A stretch of 5,328 bases of DNA. It comes from Hydrogenothermaceae bacterium (GTDB lineage: Bacteria; Aquificota; Aquificia; Aquificales; Hydrogenothermaceae). The notes below the pieces were generated by a model that worked only from the letters and a program-made list of their open reading frames with translations, did not search any database and was not told the origin of the DNA. Where the stretch lies: contig WFXI01000028.1 in assembly GCA_015490675.1 (NCBI GenBank), forward strand, positions 1-5,328, given 5' to 3'. Positions 1 through 4,354 of the stretch are shown here, piece after piece (the first letter of the stretch is position 1; each line of letters starts with the position of its first letter). Both the position numbers and the translations under genes were made by a program.

Positions 1-839
1 GCTGAAAGCTTTTTACCTTCATATTCTGCCTCTATTAGAAGCATAGGTCTTCTTTCTACCTTTGCTCTACCAACATAAACAACTCTTCCATTTCCTTCTG
101 TATCATAAACCATAACCTCTTTTCCCGCAGAAAGTTCACATAGATAAACAGTTTTTCCTCCAGGAACTCTGGTATACATATGGACTGCACCTGCATTAAC
201 CCTAAATGGTCTAGATGCTACATAAGGACTTTCCTCTGTTTCTGCATGGACAAAAATCATACCTGCAGAAGAATTTCCAACAAGCATTCCTTCTCCTCTT
301 TTGAGAAGAGAAGTGGTATCAACAGCGACCCTATCTCCCATTCCAACTGGAGTAATAGAAGTAACTTTTGCTTTTACAAGATTTAATTTTTCTGATTGTT
401 GTTTTACAACATTTGATATTTTTTTAATTTCATTTATATCTTTTGTTTTTACAACTATTCCTTTTACACCTTTTTCAAGTATTCCAATTGCTGTTTCTGC
501 TTCCTCTTGATTTTTTACGAAAGTGTAGATGTTATCTGATTGGGCTATAAGATTTTCCAAAGGAATAATAGTCCAGTCTGTAGTTTCAACTATTACTTTT
601 TTTCCACTTTTTGCAATATTTGCTGCTTTTTCTTCATCTTGTTTGTTTTCAATTCTTACAATAACAAAATCATCACTTAAGCTTCCATCTTTACAGGCAC
701 ATATAAACTTAACTCTACCTAATTTTTTTGCTAAATCTAATTTATCTTCAGGAACAATTATTGCATCTGCTCCTGATTCTATTGCTGTTGTTATTATCAC
801 TTTATCAAAATCTCTAGCATCTACTATAAATTCTTTCAT
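1..839 (-). CDS. aroB': 3-dehydroquinate synthase II (archaeal type), C-terminus cut by window edge
   Basis: The first 279 codons are open from the ATG at 839 down to the left edge, with no stop. The family (M. jannaschii MJ1249) carries out NAD-dependent oxidative deamination and cyclisation of 2-amino-3,7-dideoxy-D-threo-hept-6-ulosonate to 3-dehydroquinate. This is a cytosolic step that bypasses DAHP and classical AroB in shikimate synthesis. Family hallmarks visible are GDRVAVDTTSLL (168-179), GEGMLVGNSSAG (182-193), and ESPYVASRPFRVNAGAVH (203-220), followed by a conserved KVERRPMLLIEAEY stretch near 260-273. The weaker N-terminal half fits the family pattern of short alternating strands and helices. 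Members are about 330-360 residues, so roughly 50 are missing. The start is supported by GAGGAG at 845-850, 5 nt upstream. It lies 57 nt downstream of the methyltransferase gene on the same strand and may share its transcript. Family assignment is firm; the in vivo reaction in bacteria is inferred. Confidence 0.93.
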   Translation of the reverse strand, partial: MKEFIVDARDFDKVIITTAIESGADAIIVPEDKLDLAKKLGRVKFICACKDGSLSDDFVIVRIENKQDEEKAANIAKSGKKVIVETTDWTIIPLENLIAQSDNIYTFVKNQEEAETAIGILEKGVKGIVVKTKDINEIKKISNVVKQQSEKLNLVKAKVTSITPVGMGDRVAVDTTSLLKRGEGMLVGNSSAGMIFVHAETEESPYVASRPFRVNAGAVHMYTRVPGGKTVYLCELSAGKEVMVYDTEGNGRVVYVGRAKVERRPMLLIEAEYEGKKLS

Positions 840-862
840 TTCCTCTCCTCAAAAACAGCTTT

Positions 863-890
863 TATGATATTCTAAAATAATAATATCATA
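863..890. repeat. AT-only inverted repeat between two minus-strand genes
   Basis: Perfect 9-bp arms TATGATATT (863-871) and AATATCATA (882-890) flank a 10-nt loop in the gap between the methyltransferase stop and the 3-dehydroquinate synthase II start. On the plus strand the right arm runs into TTTTT (891-895), which resembles an intrinsic terminator, but no plus-strand gene reads into it. On the minus strand, the direction of both genes, the stem is followed by AAAAG and lacks a U-tract. A stem with one G-C pair per arm would be weak in a thermophile. It could be a protein-binding palindrome or chance in AT-rich DNA. Confidence 0.4.
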
Positions 891-896
891 TTTTTG

Positions 897-1577
897 TTAA
901 CTTTCTTTACTAAAAACTGCTAAAACTAAAAGACCGAATAATTTTTTTTCTATATAAACTGTTTTAAAACCATTTTTTTCAAAAAGAGTTTTTAATGCCT
1001 CTATAGATAAAGAGTTTTCTATGCTATGTATAAAGTAGTTATATTCTTCTTTTGAGAAGATTAAAAGTCCAAAAGGTTTAAATAAAAATTTCATAAAAAA
1101 CATTAAAATGAGATATAAAATGAAAGGAGGTTTTGGAATTTCTAAAATTGATATTTCTCCTTTAGTTTTTAATCTTTTTCTTAAATCAGGCAATAGTTCC
1201 TTATAATTTAAGTGTCTAAATGTTAGCGAAAAGAATACATTATCTAGAGAATTTTCCTTAAAAGGTAAATTGTGAGCATCTGCTAGAATAAATTGTGCTT
1301 TTGGAACTTTCCTTTTTGCTAATTTTAGCATATCAAATGAAACATCAATTCCTATAAGTTTTGCTTTTGGGGACATTTGGGAGATTTTATTTAGTATTTC
1401 TCCTGTACCAGTTCCTATATCTAAAACAACTTCGCCTATTCTGGTATTTTTTATTAGTCGTTTTTGCCATTTATGGATATACCCTAATGTGGCTCTTTCT
1501 AGAAAACTATCATAAACTTTAGATACAGAGCTAAAGATTTTGGAAGCAATTTTTTCATTTACCATTTTTTTATCCAT
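897..1577 (-). CDS. ubiE: UbiE/MenG-like SAM-dependent methyltransferase (probable quinone C-methylation)
   Basis: This 226-residue class I SAM methyltransferase matches the length of MenG/UbiE (about 230-250), the enzymes that methylate demethylmenaquinone at the membrane. Seen: a UbiE-like N-terminal block, VYDSFLERATLGYIHKWQK (21-39); SAM motif I VLDIGTGTGE (51-60); the acidic ribose-binding residue in GIDVS (D78); ILADAHNLPF (97-106); and FRHLNYKELLPDLRKRLK (120-137) leading to ILEIPKPP (144-151). A hydrophobic stretch (about 151-174) and YNYFIHSIENS (179-189), then NGFKTV (202-207), match the UbiE C-terminal layout. The second family signature is degraded: KTKG replaces the usual KPGG. 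The start is uncertain. The ATG at 1577 has AAGG only 1 nt upstream, whereas Met5 (1565) would place that AAGG 13 nt away. Methyltransferase fold is certain; the quinone substrate is inferred. Confidence 0.85.
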   Translation of the reverse strand: MDKKMVNEKIASKIFSSVSKVYDSFLERATLGYIHKWQKRLIKNTRIGEVVLDIGTGTGEILNKISQMSPKAKLIGIDVSFDMLKLAKRKVPKAQFILADAHNLPFKENSLDNVFFSLTFRHLNYKELLPDLRKRLKTKGEISILEIPKPPFILYLILMFFMKFLFKPFGLLIFSKEEYNYFIHSIENSLSIEALKTLFEKNGFKTVYIEKKLFGLLVLAVFSKES

Positions 1578-1611
1578 ACCTTTTTAGTTATATATTACCA
1601 AAAATTAAGTT

Positions 1612-1640
1612 TATAAAAAAATACTAAAAAAACTTGACAA
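1612..1640 (-). promoter_or_regulatory. possible promoter for the methyltransferase gene
   Basis: On the minus strand, TTGTCA (1640-1635) is followed after 17 nt by TTTATA (1617-1612), about 35 nt upstream of the start at 1577. The -10 match is poor, and AT-rich DNA offers other registers, so this is tentative. Its -35 overlaps that of the plus-strand promoter for the histone-fold gene. Confidence 0.3.
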
Positions 1641-1661
1641 TAGTAATTTAAATCATATATT
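1634..1661 (+). promoter_or_regulatory. sigma70-type promoter for the histone-fold gene
   Basis: A perfect -35 TTGACA (1634-1639) is followed by a 16-nt spacer and a -10 TATATT (1656-1661). This predicts a transcript start near 1668 and a leader of about 30 nt. A perfect TATAAT also occurs at 1674-1679, but it has no good -35 and would start transcription about at the Shine-Dalgarno, so the first pairing is preferred. Confidence 0.65.
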
Positions 1662-1697
1662 TGAAAAAACATTTATAATAAAAATGGAGGGTAAGTT

Positions 1698-2147
1698 ATG
1701 GCAGTAGTAGGTTTTACAAAATTAGAAGCACTTTTTAGAAAAGGAGCAGGTCTAGACATAGACAAAAATAAAGCAAAGGAAATCACAGATATTGTAGAGA
1801 AAAAACTTTATGACCTGCTTTTAATTGGAGAAAGAAATGCCAGTTACAACTCAAGGGAAGTTATCTGGGAATGTGACATTCCTTTGACAAAAGGATTTCT
1901 AGAAAGTATTCAAAAGTTCAAAAAATTAGAAGAAGAAGTTGCCCTTGAAGATGTTTTACAGTTTTTATCAACAATGCCTCCTTTGAAGTATCCAATAGAG
2001 GCAGAATTAGAAAAGAAACTGCCTGAAATTGTTGGAACTTTAATTTACATTCTGGCAAATATTATAAAAAGTATTTCTCCAGATACTAGAAGACCTTCTT
2101 CTGAAGATATTGAAAAAGCAGGAAGAGTTTTAGACCTTACAATGTAA
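1698..2147 (+). CDS. double-histone-fold protein, DUF1931 / Aq_328 family
   Basis: I recognise this 149-residue protein as a relative of Aquifex aeolicus Aq_328, whose crystal structure showed two histone folds in one chain, like a pre-fused histone dimer. Repeat 1 spans about residues 4-75. Its long central helix (about 23-48) leads to REVIWECDIPLTKGF (53-67), which resembles the archaeal histone strand plus DI segment (D60-I61). Repeat 2 spans about 80-149. Its central helix (about 100-126) leads to TRRPSSEDIEKAGRVLD (130-146), again with DI (137-138). The RRPS segment resembles the basic loop before the last helix of archaeal histones. Family members are candidate nucleoid proteins; DNA binding is inferred, not shown here. 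The start has GGAGG at 1686-1690, 7 nt upstream. It is monocistronic, with its own promoter and terminator, and convergent with the hspR operon. Confidence 0.87.
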   Translation: MAVVGFTKLEALFRKGAGLDIDKNKAKEITDIVEKKLYDLLLIGERNASYNSREVIWECDIPLTKGFLESIQKFKKLEEEVALEDVLQFLSTMPPLKYPIEAELEKKLPEIVGTLIYILANIIKSISPDTRRPSSEDIEKAGRVLDLTM

Positions 2148-2152
2148 AGTCT
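2132..2152 (-). other. hairpin at the 3' end of the hspR operon, overlapping the histone-gene stop
   Basis: Read on the minus strand just after the stop at 2153, AGACTTTA (2152-2145), loop CATTG and TAAGGTCT (2139-2132) can form an 8-bp stem with one G-U pair. What follows is AAAAC rather than a U-tract, so it is a poor intrinsic terminator. It might protect a 3' end or be fortuitous. On the plus strand the same fold would have a C-A mismatch, so any function would favour the minus transcript. Confidence 0.35.
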
Positions 2153-2587
2153 TTAGCCGGTTTTGCCGGCCTTTTCTATATTAATTATTAGATTACCATA
2201 TGTATCATATGTTACTTCTATATATAGAACACAATTATTTTTTTTATCTTGAAAATTTATATAGTTAAAAACATTTATTTTACCGTTGCTTTTAATTCTT
2301 ATTTTTCTAGTTAACTTTGCAAAATCTGTTTTTAAAACATAATCTACTTTTAAATATGGACCATCTGCGTGCTGAATTTCTTCTATTTTTTCTATTTCAG
2401 GTAGAGAAAGTCCCTCTACATTTTCTAACCAGTCATCATATAATTCTTCATCTTCTACAACTATTTTTATGGTTTTATCAACTTTTGAAAAATCTATTTC
2501 TGCAACTTCAAAATCATATATATCCTTTATTTTAGAAAAAACCTGCCGAAAGCTTTCTTCAACCTCTTTTAAAATTCCTTTTTCCAA
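2153..2587 (-). CDS. uncharacterised acidic protein, third gene of the dnaJ-hspR operon
   Basis: I do not recognise this 144-residue protein. It has a likely N-terminal amphipathic helix (about 4-24) and a strand-rich body: EVAEIDF (27-33), KTIKIVVED (38-46), YLKVDYVLKT (78-87), RKIRIKS (94-100), VLYIEVTYDT (120-129), NLIINIEKA (132-140). Residues 43-75 are markedly acidic, with DEELYDDW. It has no signal peptide, membrane span, Cys cluster or known catalytic motif, so it is probably a cytosolic alpha/beta protein. The first possible start is TTG at 2587; the codon order upstream is TAA (hspR stop), CTT, TTG, and no internal ATG exists. GAGGA at 2599-2595, inside the last hspR codons, lies 7 nt from that TTG. 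The arrangement implies translational coupling to hspR and a role connected with heat-shock control, but that is guilt by association only. Confidence 0.75.
   Translation of the reverse strand: MEKGILKEVEESFRQVFSKIKDIYDFEVAEIDFSKVDKTIKIVVEDEELYDDWLENVEGLSLPEIEKIEEIQHADGPYLKVDYVLKTDFAKLTRKIRIKSNGKINVFNYINFQDKKNNCVLYIEVTYDTYGNLIINIEKAGKTG
2156..2175 (+). terminator. rho-independent terminator of the histone-fold gene, inside the facing gene
   Basis: GCCGG (2156-2160), loop TTTTG and CCGGC (2166-2170) form a 5-bp all-GC stem followed by C and TTTT (2172-2175), starting 9 nt after the histone-gene stop. It stands out from the AT-rich surroundings. The same bases encode the final Ala-Gly-Lys-Thr-Gly of the convergent minus-strand gene. 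The stem is short, and the T-tract is broken by C. Confidence 0.6.
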
Positions 2588-2590
2588 AAG

Positions 2591-3019
2591 TTAGTCCTCA
2601 TCTTTTTTATAAGTATTATAAATATAATCTTCTAACTTTGTTATTTGTACTTTTGGCATTCTAACAAGTGCTTTTGTTTGTTCTTCTATGTCTTCTGCAT
2701 ATCTTCTTTTAATTTCTTCTTGGATATATTCTAGAAGATATTCTATTTGCTTTTGCATTTGTTCCATTTGTTCTTTCATTCTCAGGATTGCGTCAACTCC
2801 TGCAAGATTTACTCCTAGTTCTCTAGTTAAGAATAGTATAAACTCTAACTTTTCTAAATCTTCCTGAGAATATAGTCTTGTTTTTCCTTCTGTTCTTGAA
2901 GGTACAAGTAAACCTTCCCTTTCATATAATCTTAAAGTTTGAGGATGTATGTTATACATTCTAGATACTGCTCCTATCATATATACAGGTTCCTTCTTTT
3001 TATCTTTATCCTTTCTCAT
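2591..3019 (-). CDS. hspR: HspR, MerR-family heat-shock repressor
   Basis: This 142-residue protein carries the HspR form of the MerR winged helix. YMIGAVSRMYNIHPQTLRLY (13-32) is the helix-turn-helix with the typical HPQTLRLYEREGL core, and TRLYSQEDLEKLEFI (47-61) is the wing and following helix. TRELGVNLAGVDAIL (65-79) is an HspR hallmark, followed by a coiled-coil dimerisation helix (about 78-107) rich in Met, Gln and Glu. The basic N-terminus (RKDKDKKK) precedes the domain. No Cys-based metal site of the MerR/ZntR type is present. In Streptomyces and Helicobacter, HspR represses chaperone operons at HAIR repeats, in Streptomyces with DnaK as co-repressor. Here it lies 18 nt after dnaJ and so should control its own synthesis. 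The start has GAGGTGA (3032-3026), a near-perfect anti-SD match, 6 nt upstream. Confidence 0.94.
   Translation of the reverse strand: MRKDKDKKKEPVYMIGAVSRMYNIHPQTLRLYEREGLLVPSRTEGKTRLYSQEDLEKLEFILFLTRELGVNLAGVDAILRMKEQMEQMQKQIEYLLEYIQEEIKRRYAEDIEEQTKALVRMPKVQITKLEDYIYNTYKKDED
2595..2599 (-). promoter_or_regulatory. Shine-Dalgarno inside hspR that decides the TTG start of the third gene
   Basis: GAGGA occupies the last sense codons of hspR, 7 nt before TTG at 2587. As an in-frame TAA sits just upstream, and no ATG occurs in the reading frame near the beginning, this site is the main support for a TTG start. Confidence 0.6.
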
Positions 3020-3025
3020 TGCTCC

Positions 3026-3032
3026 TCACCTC
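3026..3032 (-). promoter_or_regulatory. strong ribosome binding site of hspR
   Basis: GAGGTGA lies 6 nt before the ATG at 3019, within the 18-nt dnaJ-hspR gap. A second GAGGAG (3027-3022) overlaps it but is only 2 nt from the start. It fixes the N-terminus of HspR and suggests efficient, dnaJ-independent initiation. Confidence 0.75.
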
Positions 3033-3037
3033 TACTT

Positions 3038-4201
3038 TTAGTTTTCGACTTTTTCAAATCTGTGTTTTACTGGAGGAACTTCTTTCTTTAAATCTTCGAC
3101 TAACTTTTTACCTTTTTTAGAAAGTTCATCTATTGAAGGAATAACAACATTTACAACTACAAATAAATCTCCATAACCAGAAGACTTTAGTTTTGGCATA
3201 CCTTTTCCTGTTACTCTTATTTTGTCTCCGCTTTGGGTTCCTGCAGGGATTTCAACTTCAACATTTTTACCATCTAGTGTTGGAACTTCAAGTTTAGTTC
3301 CTTCTATTGCTTCTACAACATCTACATTAGCTTTTATGTATAGGTTATCTCCTTTTCTAGTAAATAATGGATCAGGTTTTACATTTATAATTACCCATAA
3401 ATCTCCTGAAGGTCCTCCAAACTTTCCACTGTGACCTTTTCCTGGAACCCTTAATTTATTTCCATTATCAACACCTGGAGGAACTCTAACTTTTACAGTT
3501 TCAGTTTTTAAAGTTAATCCTCTACCATTACAGGCAGAACAAGGTTGTTGTATGTATCCAAGACCATCACATCTAGAACAGGTTTGTGCTATTTGCATAA
3601 ATCCAGCTTGATATACAATCTGTCCTGAGCCACCACATTCTGGACAGGTTTGAGGATTACTTCCTGGTTCATTTCCTGTACCTGCACATTTTTCACAAAC
3701 TACATATCTAGGGACTTCTAAAGTTAAAGTTGTTCCTTCATATGCATCTTTTAATGATATTGTTACAGTTTGATATATGTCTTCACCTTTTTGAGGTCTT
3801 TGTGCTCTTTCTTGAGATGTTCTACTCCCCCTTCTTCTTCTACCACCTAGGAATTCTCCAAGTATATCATCTAAATCATCAAATATGCTCCCAAATCCTC
3901 CACCTCTTCCAAATCCTCCACCAAAGTGTCTAAATACCTCTTCAAAGTCAATGTTTTCTGTAGATGCTCCTCCTCCTTGAAAAGCAGCATGCCCAAACTG
4001 GTCGTATAATTTTCTTTTCTCAGGGTCAGATAAAACTTGATATGCTTCACTGATTTCCTTAAATTTTTCTTCTGCTTCTTTATTTCCTGGATTTAAATCA
4101 GGGTGATATTTTCTTGCAAGTCTTCTGTAGGCCTTTTTTATTTCATCTTGGGTAGCATTTTTGCTAACTCCAAGTATTTCATAATAGTCTTTTTTTGCCA
4201 T
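3038..4201 (-). CDS. dnaJ: chaperone protein DnaJ (Hsp40, type I)
   Basis: A full-length 387-residue type I Hsp40, which delivers unfolded clients to DnaK and stimulates its ATPase in the cytosol. The J domain (5-70) contains HPD at 33-35 and ends in KRKLYDQFGHAAF. A Gly/Phe-rich linker (about 75-120) with repeated GGGFG is followed by a basic RRRRGSR patch (121-127). All four zinc-binding repeats of the CxxCxGxG type are intact: C169/C172, C186/C189, C208/C211 and C221/C224. The C-terminal client-binding beta domains run from about 230 to 355, with the usual PPGVDNGNKLRV (241-252) and PAGTQSGDKIRV (319-330). Start: ATG at 4201 with GGGGA at 4210-4206, 4 nt upstream, a weak Shine-Dalgarno. 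It leads the dnaJ-hspR-orf operon; dnaK and grpE are not in the window. Confidence 0.98.
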   Translation of the reverse strand: MAKKDYYEILGVSKNATQDEIKKAYRRLARKYHPDLNPGNKEAEEKFKEISEAYQVLSDPEKRKLYDQFGHAAFQGGGASTENIDFEEVFRHFGGGFGRGGGFGSIFDDLDDILGEFLGGRRRRGSRTSQERAQRPQKGEDIYQTVTISLKDAYEGTTLTLEVPRYVVCEKCAGTGNEPGSNPQTCPECGGSGQIVYQAGFMQIAQTCSRCDGLGYIQQPCSACNGRGLTLKTETVKVRVPPGVDNGNKLRVPGKGHSGKFGGPSGDLWVIINVKPDPLFTRKGDNLYIKANVDVVEAIEGTKLEVPTLDGKNVEVEIPAGTQSGDKIRVTGKGMPKLKSSGYGDLFVVVNVVIPSIDELSKKGKKLVEDLKKEVPPVKHRFEKVEN

Positions 4202-4235
4202 TTTTTCCCCAATTTATATAGTATTTTGTGATTAT

Positions 4236-4264
4236 AATATATAACTTTAGTGAGTTATTGTCAA
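4236..4264 (-). promoter_or_regulatory. sigma70-type promoter of the dnaJ-hspR operon
   Basis: On the minus strand a perfect -35 TTGACA (4264-4259) is followed by a 17-nt spacer and a -10 TATATT (4241-4236), 35 nt upstream of the dnaJ start. A second TATAAT (4236-4231) abuts it but would need a 22-nt spacer. The sequence is typical housekeeping sigma type, with no obvious alternative heat-shock sigma signature. This fits control by a repressor. Confidence 0.7.
4241..4258. promoter_or_regulatory. candidate operator palindrome in the dnaJ promoter spacer
   Basis: ATAACT (4241-4246) and AGTTAT (4253-4258) are exact inverted repeats separated by 6 nt. They fill the region between the -35 and -10 boxes of the dnaJ promoter and touch the last base upstream of each. 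The position suits a repressor such as the operon's own HspR. It does not match the HAIR consensus CTTGAGT-N7-ACTCAAG beyond the partial GAGT inside AGTGAGTTAT, and it is not CIRCE. A 6-bp repeat can occur by chance in AT-rich DNA. Confidence 0.45.
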
Positions 4265-4280
4265 ATTTTTTTGAAAAATT
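4264..4280. repeat. A/T tract inverted repeat upstream of the dnaJ -35
   Basis: AATTTTT (4264-4270) and AAAAATT (4274-4280) are 7-bp inverted arms with a TTG loop, immediately upstream of the dnaJ -35. In this place it could act as an AT-rich UP element for RNA polymerase or as bent DNA. A specific function is not shown. Confidence 0.35.
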
Positions 4281-4289
4281 GTTATTATA

Positions 4290-4318
4290 TTTATACGCAG
4301 GTAAGTGGCTGGTATAAT
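4290..4318 (+). promoter_or_regulatory. extended -10 promoter for the aminotransferase gene
   Basis: TGGTATAAT (4310-4318) is a perfect extended -10, with a poor -35 TTTATA (4290-4295) at 17 nt. It predicts a start near 4325 and a leader of about 30 nt before the ATG at 4355. The Shine-Dalgarno GGAGG (4339-4343) lies within that leader. Confidence 0.6.
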
Positions 4319-4354
4319 AGTTATCAAGTTAAAATAGTGGAGGAATAGAAAATA

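Noticed and set aside
180..867. Three plus-strand open frames (180-386, 301-510, 529-867)
   Set aside because: They lie antisense to the strongly conserved 3-dehydroquinate synthase II frame, have no recognisable domains and low-complexity Phe/Ser-rich composition.
1674..1679. Perfect TATAAT as the -10 of the histone-fold gene
   Set aside because: No usable -35 lies 16-18 nt upstream, and the transcript would begin at the Shine-Dalgarno; the TTGACA/TATATT pair just upstream is better.
2317..2535. Plus-strand open frame of 72 codons
   Set aside because: It is antisense to the 144-residue gene of the hspR operon, which has a plausible start, Shine-Dalgarno and operon position; the peptide is a Leu/Phe/His-rich shadow.
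3222..3933. Plus-strand open frames at 3222-3434 and 3730-3933
   Set aside because: Both are shadows of dnaJ, whose full-length domain structure is unmistakable.
4202..4354. Canonical HAIR or CIRCE heat-shock operator
   Set aside because: I looked on both strands for CTTGAGT-N7-ACTCAAG and TTAGCACTC-N9-GAGTGCTAA; only fragments such as GAGT and TCAAG occur, not paired repeats.
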